A stretch of 64,000 nucleotides of DNA, from assembly GCF_050624435.1 (NCBI RefSeq), contig NC_134545.1, positions 82,161,563-82,225,562 on the forward strand, given 5' to 3'. Shown here piece after piece: positions 1 to 39,563 of this stretch. Origin of the DNA: Tenrec ecaudatus. Lineage: Eukaryota; Chordata; Mammalia; Afrosoricida; Tenrecidae. Below the pieces are notes generated by a model. That model was not told the DNA's origin, made no database searches, and was given only the letters and a program-made list of their open reading frames with translations. Each line of letters begins with the position of its first letter. The stretch's first letter is position 1. The translations under genes and the position numbers were made by a program.

Positions 1-28036
<28,036 letters not shown>

Positions 28037-30110
28037 CCCCACCCCAGGCAGGCCCAGGAGGTCTTGTCTGAGCCTCAGCTGGGAGGAGGCCTGGGCACCG
28101 GGTTGCCAGAAAAGCCTGGGTAGCCAGTCCTGAGCGGTGCCCTTCAGAGCCCTCCCTGTCTGCGCCCCACCCTCTCAGGGTTTTCCCAAGCCCAGGGAGA
28201 AGCACAATCAGGGCAGTAGGTGTGCCTGGGCCCTCTGAGTGCTGCGGCAGGCGTGAGCTCCAGCAGAGGCGGCCGGTGCCTGGGAAGGAGCAGCTCCTGG
28301 CGGCGGCGGGCCGGCCACCCCCTCCCTCCCTGTTCTGCTGCAACTACTCACTCTTGGTTATATTCTGCATCAGAAAACAGCAAAAGCAAACACGTCAACG
28401 CTAGTAACCAATGCCAGGCAGAACCCCAGAGCCTGACACGTCAGAAACCTCCCGTCCAGACCACGTTTGCATGGGCCCAGACACTGCTCCCTGAAACCAG
28501 GCCAAAGGGGCACTCCCAGCGCTGGCCCAGACCTTTCCTGGGGGTGTGGGTTTTGCCAACACTTCTTCCCCTCCTCCCTTACCAATGCTAAGGGCTGACT
28601 GGAAGTCCCCCCCACCCCCCCATGGGATGTTTGTGCTCCAGCCCTCCCAGCAGGTCTCTAGCCCAGCCCTGCAGCTTACCTGCCACTCCAGATAAAGGTG
28701 GGTGGGGCTAGCCTCATGGTTTATATTTTAGTAGGAAGATTCCCAGCCTGTAATGAGCCACCTTGGCCTCAGTGTACACCAGGAGCTGTGATTGAGCTAC
28801 AGCTGAACCTGTGTCTCCCCTAATTCCTCTGAGTCCTTGGCCCTAGCTGATCAACTCGGTTCTCTGATTTGTTCTTTTTCATGGGAACAACCCCCGCTCC
28901 CCAACTCTCAGGAGTTCAGTTCTGGGTTCTGAGGTGGATCTCAGCTCTGAAGATGACAGGAGATTAGATTTTGGGGTTTTTTGTTTGTTTTTTGGGGGGC
29001 AGGGGGTTGTTTGATAGAGGTTCCCTCTGCGCTCTGGTTTCTTTGTCCTTGCCGGTTTCTCCGTGGCTTTTTAAGAAGGGCAGGGCCCAAAGGAGAGTGG
29101 CCTTCACACTGTCCCCAGTCCCTGCCCGGCTTGGTGTGCATTTTCTTGCTTCCGCAAGTCTTTTCCATGAGCTGCTCCCTTGCCAGGTGTCCAGGCCCTT
29201 TCTACACCAAAGCAAAGACCAGGTGGGGGGCAGAGAGTTGTTAAAGAGGGTGTCTCAGGCTGGAGGGGCAGCCATACTCATGCCCCAGCTTCTGGAGGCT
29301 TTGAGGTGCTGATACCCTGGGATTGATCAGCCTTGGAAGCTGGCTATCTTGAAGGTTGGAAAAACCACCAAAGAGGTGCAGGCCTCATCAGCTGGGTCAG
29401 GCTGGTCTCTTCCATTCAGCACCAGGAGCCCCTTGCCCTGTGTACACTCACCCCCCACCCCAGCAGACAGGACCAGTCTATCAGAACTAGTTCTGCATGG
29501 CCTGTGGGGAAAACACAGCTCCCCTGCCTGCCCCAGCCCTCACCATTCCCATGCAGCTTGCCCAGACCAGGGTCTTGCCTGCATTGTGAACGAGCGAGTG
29601 CCTGCCTAGGGCTGCAGACGGTCAGGGGAGACCCCCAGGGGTATGCAGCTGGACACGGAGCAGGCTCTTCACCTGGGAGTTTGGGTGGGCCTGAGGAGGC
29701 CAAAGGGAGCCTGGTAGCTCCGCCCAGCCAAACCAAACACATGCTCATTGCTCTGATCCCGGCCAGCCCCGGGATCAGAAGAAAATGGGGTCCAATGTGC
29801 GAGGGTGCTGCTGGTCCCTGGCAGGTGACCCTCCCTGGCCTGGCTCTGTTCTCCACAGGAGCCTATACTCAGTTTGCCTTGAATGTGGACTTTGGGAGAC
29901 CAGGGGGCCAGAGGGCCAGGGCAGGCTTCTAGGTGGCACTCCTAACAGTCCTGCCTGCCCCCTCCCAACCATAGCCCTGACCCCAGGGTCTGGGAGTGGA
30001 GGCTGGCTGAGTGCTGCTGCCCCTGTATTGTTCTTCTAATGCACTGTAGAAATTGTATGTAATGTATTTAAATCAATGCAAATGTATGAATAACAAACCC
30101 AGTTCTGATC
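28037..30110 (+). other. PI4K2A: PI4K2A 3' UTR
   Basis: About 2.07 kb of sequence free of recognisable SINEs from the stop to a TGTA/ATTTAAA-rich end near 30.1 kb. No AATAAA lies near that end. The nearest hexamer is AATAAC at 30089-30094, followed by a T-rich downstream stretch (TTCTGATCATTTCC). The exact cleavage site is inferred. Confidence 0.6.
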
Positions 30111-31134
30111 ATTTCCATCCAGTCTCTTCTGTGGGGAGGGGAGAGAAGGTGGAATGGCATTTTGTGTCCGGGGAGTTGCCAAGGCACACGGCTTCTGCGT
30201 GCCATCCCAGCCCTCCTTGTGACGTGTTCAAGTCTGGGAGGGTTTCCTCTGCAGATTCATCACCGGGCAGACTGCCAGGTCTTTTCTCCCTCAGAGCAGC
30301 CAATGGATTACAACCACTCACCTTTCAGTTTACATGGAGTGCTTACAACCATAGCCCCTTTGGGGCAAATACAGGTCTTCCGTGTATAACCCAGTTGACA
30401 TCCACACCTGGGCCAAACCCTACTAGCAGTAGGCAGCTGTTGATAGGATCATCGTGTGTCCTTTCAGCATGAATGTTCGTTGCAGAAGTGCACTGTTTGG
30501 TCAGCAGATGTACCCCTGCTAGGGATTGCCCTATATGTTTGGGGACACCCAACATCATCCAGTGCTAGGGTGTGGGGGCTTCTGACTGTGGTGCTGGCTT
30601 CTCTGCTTGGCCACAAGAGGGCAGCCCTGCCCTGCAAATGCATTTCTGTCCCATGGGGAATATTGGCTTCATTGGTCTTCAAGGGTTGGATAATCTAGCA
30701 GACAGGGTAGGCTGGGGACCAGAGCTGAATGCTAATAAGCACGTACTGGGTTTTTTTTTGGAGTGAGTCCAGAATGGAAGTCAAAAACCTCCCCTTCAAC
30801 TCTTACACGTTTGGAAGCCCTAGGCTGGATCGGGAGGCTGAGATGACTGGTCTGGTTGCCCCACCAACTGAGGAATGGTTGAGTTACCCCACAAGAGTTG
30901 AAGCCATGTGCCCTCTTGTGGCTCAGGGCAGCCTACGGAGGTGCTTCTATTTCCCCCCTGCCCCCTACCCAATGGTTGGAGAATGAGGAGAGGCCACCCA
31001 ATGGTTGGAGAATGAGGAGAGGCCACCAGGTCTACCTCTTGGGAGCACCCCTTCCCTGCAGTAAGCACTAACTACCCCACACCCCAATGCCAGGTCTCCA
31101 CTTCCGGACTCCACCCCTTTGGCCACAGACACAC
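30111..31134. other. Convergent intergenic gap between PI4K2A and AVPI1
   Basis: About 1 kb separates the two inferred poly(A) sites. It holds unique-looking DNA and a short tandem duplication near 30970-31026. No gene-like frame with splice or start context was seen. Confidence 0.5.
30966..31026. repeat. Two-copy tandem duplication of about 30 bp
   Basis: The unit CCCAATGGTTGGAGAATGAG followed by GAGAGGCCA occurs twice head to tail with essentially no mismatches, so the duplication is recent. Confidence 0.8.
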
Positions 31135-31573
31135 AGTTCTTGATGCAAATTTTTTATTTGCCGCTTTACAGTGTTTTTGTGCAGGCCTGCCTAGGCCAAG
31201 GGTGTGTGGGATGGGCTTCCCGGTCACAGATGATGGTATAATAGGGTTAGTAACATGGCTGGTGGCAGGCTGAGTCCGCAGGCGCATCGCTCTTGCCTCC
31301 TGGGGGAATAGCATGCAGCCCGGGTGTAGTGTGTTAGGTGGGGGAAGACTGAGGCAGGAGCTGCTGGGCTTTCTTCTCGGTCAGGTGAGGAGTGGGTCCC
31401 ACATCCTGGAAGCTTCCAGGCCTGCTCGGAATTGAGCAGACCAAAGGCAGTGAGCTCTTTCATTTGCCCGAGTGGGCTGCCTGCCTCAATTCTCTCTCCT
31501 GTCTCCACTCCCCAGGCTTTCTGTCCGAAGTCTCTCGGATTCCTGGGGGAGATCAAGCCATGTCTGACCCCTT
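31135..31573 (-). other. AVPI1: AVPI1 3' UTR with poly(A) signal
   Basis: About 435 nt after the stop on the minus strand. A canonical AATAAA on the minus strand (TTTATT at 31153-31158) marks the 3' end near 31135-31145. This length fits a compact mRNA. Confidence 0.7.
31153..31158 (-). terminator. AVPI1: AVPI1 poly(A) signal AATAAA
   Basis: Canonical hexamer on the minus strand within CAAATAAAAAATTTG, about 415 nt past the stop codon. Confidence 0.75.
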
Positions 31574-31733
31574 TCAGTGTCTAATCTGATGAAGGTAGTT
31601 AGTGGGGTCTGGCTTCCTCCAGTTCGGGCGGATCCTGGCACTTGTCCTCCTGGAGCTTGGACACTGCTCACTGGCCGCTGTCCCCTCGGCAGTACTCTGT
31701 GGGTCTGCCAGTGGAGAATGGAGCTCTGCGACT
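31574..31733 (-). CDS. AVPI1: AVPI1 last coding exon
   Basis: Minus-strand acceptor TTCCCTGCAG precedes the exon. 160 nt encode the end of the split Arg, then [20 protein letters not shown] and a tail ending [20 protein letters not shown] and TGA. The tail matches the conserved AVPI1 C-terminus; the Ala/Ser-rich linker diverges most. Confidence 0.95.
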
Positions 31734-33303
31734 CTGCAGGGAACAAAGGTGACAAGCCAGCATCAGTGGGAGAGTCCAACGAGGGTGACTGAGCACCCAA
31801 TCCTGGCTAGACTCCCTGTCTTGATGGCCCCAGAGAGCTCTACAACTTCAAGCCAAGCCTTCCGATCCTTCTGCCATCAAAAGGGCTGGGCTCCACGTGC
31901 CTCCCACCTCCCGACTCTGAGCTCCGGAGGAATCTGTAAGCACTTAAGATACTTTGCTCGTCCCCTCCCATCCCCTCAGTGACCCGAGCAACCAGAGGCT
32001 TTCTTCACAAGGTGCTGTGAGCAGGGATTGCTGCTCAGGTGGAGTTGCAAACAGGCAGTGAAGCTGATTAGCCAGTGCAGGGCCAGCTGACCTCAGAGCC
32101 CCTCTCCGGCCTAATGCTCTGCTGGCAGGCCCGAGAGAAGACCACGGGTGGAATGGAACCCAGAGCAAAAACGTACTGATGGTGCTGAGCCATGTGGTTC
32201 AGCTGAGTCCCCTGGGCTATTCCTGGTGGCAGTGACCCCCACCCCCCAAGCAGAGAAGGGGAAAACTAGGGGACGAAGCCATCTTTTTAAGACAGTTGGG
32301 TCATTTTTACCCATGCTTAGAATCCTGTTACATCCTGTGTGACCCCACTGGCCATGACTTAAGTTAGCCACCCACTCATTCCCCACACAATACTCACTCC
32401 CACCTGGCTGAGAGTCATCGCCAACTGAGAAGGTGCTGCTAGGGCCCAGGTACCCCTCGTCAGGGGAAGACGCCAATCTACGGCAGTTCATAGGGCCACT
32501 TGTGACGCCAGCAGGAACCAGTCTTGAGTGCCCAAGTAGTAGTGGTAAGCGCTGCTGCATAAACTATTTAAGGACCCCCTCGGGAAGCCCTTTACTCGGA
32601 GGCCACTCCAAACCCATCCACTGCTGCCCAGTCCACTCCTGGAGACCCTACAGGTCTGGGTAGAACTGAGCCATTGGGCTTCCAGGGCTGTGAATTTCCA
32701 GCACAGCACTGCATCCTGTCCTTCAGAAAGGCTGGTGGGTCTGTACCGCTGACCTGTAGGGGCGTAGCTTCGTGTTTTAACCACAACGCCACCAGATCTC
32801 AAGATCGCACCATGACAAAAACCCAACTGCCATCGATGGGATGCCAATAGGACAGGGCCAAACTGCCCCTGTGGGTCTCCCACACTGGCTGTGCAGGAGC
32901 GGAGAGCCCCGCCCTGCTCCCTCGGGGTGGCTGACCTTGCATTAGGACTGTGTCTTTGGATCCCACCGCCAAGGGAGCCGGCGCAGGCATTACCTCTAGG
33001 GCTCGCCTTCCCTCACCTGAGGCGGCTGCAGTGGTGGAGCGCGTGGCCCAGGGGCTTCTGTCGTGGGGGCTTCTTCCTGCGCAGGCGCCGCAAGGCCTCG
33101 GCCACGCGGTGGTCCCCGGCACACTCCCAGATGATCTGCGCCCGCTCCTCGGCCAGCCGGTCCCCGCCGCGCTGGAGGAGGCCCTGGATCTGTAGCAGCT
33201 CGGCGTCCTGGAAGATGTTGGCCGCCGCCTGCTTTCGGCCCCGGGCGGCCGGCGGGGCCTGCCACGGGGCCGGCTCGCTCACCACTGAGGCCGGGGTCCC
33301 CAT
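31574..33303 (-). CDS. AVPI1: Arginine vasopressin-induced protein 1, complete CDS in two exons
   Basis: Spliced CDS on the minus strand: 33303-33017, then 31733-31574. Total 447 nt, 148 residues plus TGA; the human protein has 147. The frame starts [11 protein letters not shown] and ends in an NYLHQIRH tail, both as in mammalian AVPI1. The middle (about 29-78) is Leu/Glu-rich and helical ([20 protein letters not shown]). It is followed by a basic patch [13 protein letters not shown] and a Ser/Arg C-terminus. The family is induced by vasopressin in kidney cells and linked to ERK signalling; its biochemical activity is not settled. The split Arg codon (AG|A) is restored by donor GTGAGG and acceptor CCCTGCAG. 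Confidence 0.96.
32605..32800 (-). mobile_element. AfroSINE in AVPI1 intron 2
   Basis: ACTCCAAACCCATCCACTGC, GGTCTGGGTAGAACTGAGCC and GCTGGTGGGTCTGTACCGCT in antisense order. Confidence 0.75.
32815..32890 (-). mobile_element. AfroSINE 3' fragment in AVPI1 intron 2
   Basis: AAAAACCCAACTGCCATCGA, then AGGACAGGGCCAAACTGCCC and CTGTGGGTCTCCC. Ends about 125 bp from the AVPI1 donor. Confidence 0.65.
33017..33303 (-). CDS. AVPI1: AVPI1 first coding exon
   Basis: Encodes residues 1-95 plus two bases of codon 96, from MGTPASVV to CSRLR. Donor GTGAGG follows at 33016-33011. On the 5' side the exon probably starts near 33312, after TTCCTTCCTCAG, leaving about 9 nt of leader before the ATG. Confidence 0.95.
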
Positions 33304-33751
33304 CTGGGTGCTCTGAGGAAGGAACGCACGGGCATCAGCAGCTGCCCGCACCCCGGGTCCCGTCTGATGCAAGGGATCCTGGCCTTGCCACGCTCCGCCC
33401 GCAGCGTAGCAGGGCCGGTCTCTGAGCACCTCGGACCATGAGGCCGATGCTGGCCCTCGACACGGAGAACATACCACCTGCAGGTCTCATGCGTGACCAT
33501 CTCGTTGAAGACAGCAGCAGCAGCCTTGGGGTAAACTTAGCCCCCCCTTTTTATTCATGCAATTATTCTTTTATTAGTTTTGGCAAATGTAGACACAAAA
33601 CATTCATCCACAACTTGTACGTGTAGAATCCAGTGCCACTGATTCTCCCCCTCGTGTTGTACCACCGTTATGGACATCAGCCCCGTTTGACAGATGGAGT
33701 GTAATCTGGGTGAAATGACCGCCCTCCGGCGGCTCCTCAGAAGTCAGATGA

Positions 33752-33838
33752 GGAGGAAGCGATGGGCACCCACCGTAGGGCGTTCTACTCAGACCCACAG
33801 GGTGGCTAGGAGTCGGAATCGACTCAACAGTCCGAGTC
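33752..33838 (+). mobile_element. AfroSINE 3' fragment
   Basis: GGGCGTTCTACTCAGACCCA, then GGAGTCGGAATCGACTCAAC, the SINE tail in sense orientation. Confidence 0.6.
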
Positions 33839-33840
33839 AT

Positions 33841-34236
33841 TGTGCAAGTGTAGGGCCAGGAGCAGACTTAGAGCCCAGAGCTGCCTGGCTGGACGGTCCA
33901 CCCTAAGCCAGGGTCTCCTGGTCCAAATGATGCCCACGCCAGCAGCAGCTCAAGATGTGCCGGGCACTGTTAGGAAAATTGCACGCAGAGCAGCAATGAG
34001 ATGCAAGCCCGAGAGGCTGGAGAGGGTCCTTCTGCCCTCCTCGCAGAAGAATCAGGAGCAGGGAGGCTAAGCAGCTCCTGCATGGTGAGGAGAGCCCAGC
34101 TCTGCCTGATGCTAAGGCCCGGGCTTTAAAGCACAGGTGAGAAATCGGCTGGTGTCTTCTCCCCAACTCTCTATTACTGGCCAGGTGACAACCCCACCCC
34201 CCCACACCAACTGGGGCCTCAGCCAGAAACGAAACA
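33841..34236. other. AVPI1 intron 1, unassigned stretch
   Basis: Unique-looking sequence between SINEs. No feature recognised. Confidence 0.4.
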
Positions 34237-34472
34237 ACAAACTCCCTGCCATCAAATTGATTTTGATTCATAGTGACCCCATACGTTAGGGTAGAATTGT
34301 CCCCGTCCCATCCCCCATACCCCCTACCCCCCCACCCCCGTGAGTTTCTGAGACTGTAACTTTTTTACGGGAGCAGAAAGCCTCTTTCTCCCATGGAGTA
34401 GCTTAGTGGTTTCAAACTGCTGACCTTTTGATTAGCAGCCCAGTGTATAAGCACTATGCCACCAGGGATCCT
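34237..34472 (-). mobile_element. AfroSINE with a C-rich expansion
   Basis: ACTCCCTGCCATCAAATTGA, TTCTGAGACTGTAACTTTTT, GGTTTCAAACTGCTGACCTT and CTATGCCACCAGGGATCC. A C-rich run at about 34300-34340 expands the body. Confidence 0.85.
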
Positions 34473-34766
34473 GGTCTCCTGCACAGAAGGTGAGAATTCT
34501 GCCACTGAGCCGCTACACAAACCAGGGCTCCTGCCCGTGCCTTGGCGGCGTATTATCAGCAGGTGCTGGTACACCTGCTTCTGCTGTTTGTGGAGGGCTG
34601 AGTGGGACACAGGACACACTCAGAAGGGCCCAGAAGGTCTGTTTTCCCATGTGTGAAACTGAAAAGGCACAAGGGGAACTGACCAATCAGATCTCACCAC
34701 AGTCCAAATGCCTTACAGGAAGAGGTGGGGCAAAAAGAGGCAGTATTTTCTGCCCTGGCCAGACAG

Positions 34767-34857
34767 ACCTGGTGGTGCCCTGGGGTAAGCACTGGACTGC
34801 CACCCGGAAGGCCAGCAGTTCAAACCCACGAGCCATGGAAGGGAAATGAGGGGCTGA
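34767..34857 (+). mobile_element. AfroSINE 5' half
   Basis: CCTGGTGGTGCCCTGGGGTA, GGCCAGCAGTTCAAACCCAC, then GAAATGAGG. Confidence 0.65.
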
Positions 34858-35124
34858 CGAAGCACAGGGCTTGGTTTTGACACCATGCACAGAGGCTGAA
34901 AATGGTAGGAATACCTCCCTAGAAATTAGTCTCTTGGGTCAATCCCCCACCCCCATCAAATGGAAATCAAAGTATCTCCCTTGGGTCTAGAAAGTTCTCT
35001 GGAATAATAAAGGCACCAGACGCACACCCACCCTCATCCTTGAATGGAGCAGTCTGAAAAAACGACAGGCTCAGGAGCTAACCGACAGACCAGAGAAGAC
35101 CAAGGAGAGGTTGTCAGCATTTAC

Positions 35125-35265
35125 ACAGAACTGGGTTTGAACCCTGGCCCTGCCACCTTACTAGCTGTGTGACCCCGGGTGAGCTACGCAACCTCTCTGC
35201 GCCTGTTTCCGTAACTGTAAAACGGGCTACTGCAGGTTACTCTGAAGGTGCCCAGCAAGAGTGAC
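35125..35265 (+). mobile_element. MIR
   Basis: TTTGAACCCTGGCCCTGCCA, ACTAGCTGTGTGACCCCGGG and ACCTCTCTGCGCCTGTTTCC in order: a clear MIR in AVPI1 intron 1. Confidence 0.75.
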
Positions 35266-35650
35266 ATGTATGTCAGTGACCTTTGCACCTGGGTCGGGGT
35301 GTAATGTGGACCCTCCTTTTCCAAATAGCAAGCTGACACACCTGTGGCCTCCTCCCCCGCCCCCCTGCCCCAAAGGCCTAAGATGAATGGACTAGTTTAA
35401 TGCAGTAGAGCCTGGCTACTTGAATGGATTTTTCCCCTTGGCTAACTAGTTACGGAGATATCTGTCAACCACTACCAGGCTTTAAAAGGCGGGGGTGGGG
35501 TGGGAGTTGGGAACCAAAAACTTTTCAAATAAAATATTTGCATGCTCAGAGTTTAAACAAACCACACAGTACAGAATCTTGTTTTAAAAAAAAAAACACC
35601 CAAAACACCTTGTTTTCAATAAAAGCATTTCTAGTTCCCTGTCTCCCAAC

Positions 35651-35812
35651 CTGGAGTCCTCGGTGACACAAATGGTTAACACGGCGGGCTGCTAAACAAA
35701 GTGGGGGCATTTGGAATTACCCCCAGGAACCTCAGAGGAAAGGCCTGGCAACCCACTGTCCCCCAAAATCAGCCATTGAGAACTCTGTGGAGCAGAGTTC
35801 TACCCCAGCTCG
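35651..35812 (+). mobile_element. AfroSINE, variant subfamily
   Basis: CTGGAGTCCTCGGTGACACA, then AGCCATTGAGAACTCTGTGG and AGCAGAGTTCTACCCC. This resembles the AfroSINE branch with the AAATCAGCCATTGA body, distinct from other copies here. Confidence 0.75.
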
Positions 35813-36899
35813 ACAGCAGCTGGTGACCCCAGCGAAGCCGCAGCAGGTACCCACCCCCAAACCTGCCTGCTGTCTCTTGAGTCCTCTCTCCACACTGTTC
35901 AGACTCAAAAAACGACTTGCCCTCCCTGGTCCAGACCTTCCCTTCCCACCTCATCAAATTGCTACCTCCTGACTGCAGTCATTCCTCCCTTAATTCTGTG
36001 CCTACCATCACTGAACCTTGGTTTCTTTTCAAAATATTAACTAAAAAAAAAAAAGATTAACTAAAATAAATCTGTACAAGGCATCTGATAGATTAACCTC
36101 AGAGGACTGGGCTTGTTAGCTGGAGAATGGGTGTCGTAAAAGCTGCTTCTCTTGAGGCACAACTATGGGAATCCAACGAGCTCCTCGTCTGCCTTCCCGA
36201 GATACTTAACCACGATTTTACAAAGAGATTCAATGCAGTGAGCAAACCTAAGACGTGTGGCAGGCAAGCCCTTTTAAGAACTGGATGATGTGAACACACT
36301 GTGACCAGAAAATAGCACAGTCACCAGGTAATCCTTTTAAGCGTGATAAAGGGAAATCAAAGTTAACTCTGGGTGTTGGTTTGGTTTGCTTTTCAGCCAA
36401 AGCACTTTAGGCACAGCCACCGCCCCCCTGCCAGTGGGGGCCTGTGTGGAGGGAGCCTGCGTGCGCTGTTAGGAAGCGGGAGGGTGGCAGCAGGGAGAGG
36501 TTTGATCATTGATCTGCTGCTGAATGCCACCCCGTGGGTCCCAATGATGTGCCTGATCTGTAACCGACCCCAGGGCCGCTGCAGGACCAGACAGGGCTTT
36601 ATGCCATGTTGCCCTGTGAGTCTGAGGCTGGCCTGACGACAAGCAGATGCGTATTCCGTGTCAGTCAATTCGCATGGCCTGCTGGAGTCCTCGGCACGAA
36701 CGCAGGCACACTGTTTTCCTTACCCTGTTTCAGAAATGCACGCGGGGGCCGAGAGCTAGGCAGAGACCTCAGTGGCCCAGCCATGCTTTTAAGCCCCGAG
36801 TGGCCTTCCGGTGAGGCAGCTCCAACACACCTCTTTACATTTCACTGCCGACTGCTTCCCTAGTTCTTGAGAGGGGCAGGCCTCCAACAGCGGGCTTCA
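35813..36899. other. AVPI1 intron 1, unassigned stretch
   Basis: Has A12 at about 36042 and otherwise unique-looking sequence. Possible old repeat pieces only. Confidence 0.4.
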
Positions 36900-37083
36900 A
36901 ACTCAATACCACCTCACTACCCACTCATAGCGACCCCATGGGACGGAGCAGAATGGCCCCAGAGGGCGGATTTTGAGCCTGTCAATCTACATGGGAACAG
37001 AAGACCTGTCCTCTCCCATGAAGCAGCTGAGGTGGTCGGTTTGCAAGTCAACTCGTCACCTGCTACACCATCAGTGCTCCTTA
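36900..37083 (-). mobile_element. AfroSINE
   Basis: CCACTCATAGCGACCCCATG, GGACGGAGCAGAATGGCCCC, then CAGCTGAGGTGGTCGGTTTG and CTACACCATCAGTGCTCCTT. Confidence 0.75.
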
Positions 37084-37229
37084 GTAGAAAGGGAAGACAA
37101 CTAATGATGTCGGAGAGCAGGGGGTGCAGGTGGGAGTTTAGCCCATCCATGGAGCCCTAGTGCCGGGGCTGTGGCTGTCCCAGCCTTGGACCCGCGGCAC
37201 CCCTAAAAGGAAGCTCCCCGTCTCCACAG

Positions 37230-37325
37230 AGCACGTCAGGCAGTACAACTCAGCCGTGGGCAGAGCGCTGGTCTACAAGTGGAAGCCCGAGGCCAGGCTC
37301 TGCTCCACCCTGGCTGAGGCCGCAG
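37230..37325 (+). other. Unidentified exon-like segment in AVPI1 intron 1
   Basis: 96 bp bounded by a pyrimidine-rich acceptor (CCCCGTCTCCACAG) and a donor GCAG|GTGAGC. It is open in one frame, with GC-rich third positions, reading HVRQYNSAVGRALVYKWKPE and onward. It is antisense to AVPI1. I do not recognise the peptide and see no partner exons. Confidence 0.3.
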
Positions 37326-37596
37326 GTGAGCTACAAGGCCTTGGTTCCTTCTCTTTGCAGCTCTACGAACAGGTTGGAGCTGCCCGTCTCTGAGGGTGTG
37401 GCCCAGCGTGGAGAGTCTCGGCTTTCATGACTGGGCTAGGCCTGCAAGGAATGAGGGATGGGTGCGCTGTCTGCAGGGACAGAGGAGCAGCTGCGTGTGT
37501 CCACAGGCCCAGCTCATCAGGCACTCCCTTCTCTCTTCCCTCCTTCATCTTCCCTGGAGTCCAGCCACTGCTTTGCAGCAGTGGGATTCGGAGCTG

Positions 37597-37775
37597 GGAA
37601 CCCAAAGCCCACTGCTGGGGACTCAACGTGACCCTACAGGGTAGGGGAATGGCTCCAGAGGGCTTCTGACGCCGTCAATCTTTCCAGAAGCGGGCTGCTC
37701 CAGCCCTCTCCCTCAGAGCAGCAGCAGGTGAGCTTGAACCTCTGTCCTTGCAGTTAGCAGCATTCCTGGAAAGCA
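37597..37775 (-). mobile_element. AfroSINE
   Basis: AACCCAAAGCCCACTGCTGG, GACCCTACAGGGTAGGGGAA, and GCAGTTAGCAGCATTCCTGG. Confidence 0.65.
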
Positions 37776-39109
37776 CTCTGGTGACCTAGGCCAGGGTCAG
37801 GCTCCACTCCTTGGTGGTTTGAGGAGAAGGAAGAAGGGGTGTGTGTCTTCCCCCTCAGAGAGACTGGATCAAGTAGCAGCCTGTGTCTTCTGGGGAGGAA
37901 GCAGCTTGGAGCTAGACTTGCTGAGCGTTCCAGCAGCCTGTGGCAGGGCCGCAGGGTCCCAACACTACAGCCTTTGGCCAGTTACAAACCCACAACCCGG
38001 GGCTCCAGCAGCCTCAAGCCTGGGGAAGACCTGGTAATCTCCCAATTCTGAGATTTCCCTCATGGCTGTCTTCCACCCTGGGATTCAGACAGCCGAGGGA
38101 GCTGGAGGATAGAAATCCATAGATTTCAGGTCCGTTTAGATGATAAACTTTAGGAGAAACGAAGCCATAAACCAGAACGCTGTTCACTTTTTACTATTAA
38201 AGTGCTTTTTCTGTATCTCCCGGAGTGCTTGTTTGCTACCACCCGCAATGTCCAGAACAAGATCCTAGTCCAGGATAAGTCAGGGGGCACTTGATGAGGG
38301 TCCTTCTAAAGCAGGGGAAAGGAGACCACGGGCCTATCTGAAGGTCACCGATGGCCTGTTCATTTCAGAGCCGAGATACAAGAAAGAAGGTACGGCTGGA
38401 TCGGCGAGCAAACAAGTACAAACAGATTGCAAAACACTCCAAATCTGGCCTGAACTCGGTTAAAAGTGAGCCCCCAAAGTAAATGCCAGGAGTTGAAAAT
38501 GACAAAGTTCAACTTGTTTTGAAACAGCCAATGAGTGAAGACATGCAGAGCAAGCCCAAAGACCTGTGTGTGTTCACAAGTGACTCACCAGACGATGGGT
38601 TTACAATGTACCAATGGCTGTGTGCTCTTTGTTCCATGTGAAGTGTGGTCCGGATGGACATTCAAGACGATTATTCTAGCTAACGCTCATGGCTCTCAGG
38701 AGAGGCAAGGGGAACCATAAGGGACAGCCTGTACTCACTGCCTACCAGCCTGCCCTGTGTCCAGTAATCTCTGTTGCCTGGCAATCTCTATCAGCAGAGG
38801 CCCAGGCCTCTGAAAATGAACCGGAGGCTCAAGAGCAAGGCCACACTGACGCTTGTGGTCTTGGCTTGTTTCCGGGCACAGACCTGCCAATGGACAGCAG
38901 CCAAACCCTGTGGCTCCCCGAGGGGGAGGGCCACTCTGTGGCCATGTACGTAAGCCTGAGCACACTGTCACATGTCAGCCCCAAAGCTACGTGCAGGGAC
39001 GGGGAGCGGGGAACCCGGCCCTCTCAAGACCAACTTCTCGGATATGTCCTGGAAATAAATCACTGCCAGACCTTGAACCCACTTTCTCATGTTCCACCAA
39101 AGTTCACCA
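37776..39109. other. AVPI1 intron 1, unassigned stretch
   Basis: No family recognised. Small frames here show no splice context. Confidence 0.4.
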
Positions 39110-39330
39110 AGCGATAGCCACAATCCAAATATCTGCTAACGTATGAATGGATAAGAAAACGTGGACTGACATCCAGAGGAATACTATGCTGTCTTCAAGA
39201 AGACGAAGCCCATGGATGAGTGAACTTGAAAACGTTAGACTGAAAAAAAACAAACGTTAGACTGAGCAAATAAGCCAGTCGCAAAGGGACACATACGGTA
39301 TGGTCTCAGGTACAAGAAATAGGGAGATAC
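39110..39330 (+). mobile_element. L1 fragment, sense
   Basis: CGTATGAATGGATAAGAAAA, GAATACTATGCTGTCTTC and AGCAAATAAGCCAGTCGCAA, then ACATACGGTATGGTCTC, correspond to the well-known L1 ORF2 3' region. Degraded. Confidence 0.55.
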
Positions 39331-39563
39331 AGCACAGATGAGCGTCTGGTAAAGTCCACCATAGCAGAGATAGCCAGGTTAAAATGTAATGCCTCATCGT
39401 CCATTTGATCTCCCTTCTGCCCCATATTAAAGTCTCGGCTTTTAATATTTTTTCTGCTTTATGATTGAGGTTTGTCTGTTTCATCTAGTCATTTTGCTGG
39501 GGTTTGTATTTTCGCTTCCTGTTTGTGTTTTGTATCTGAACTCCAGAACAGGAAGATCTAGAG

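Noticed and set aside
31486-31800. A 104-codon minus frame over the AVPI1 last exon
   Set aside because: It is the wrong frame. The frame ending YLHQIRH-stop continues exon 2 across the splice junction.
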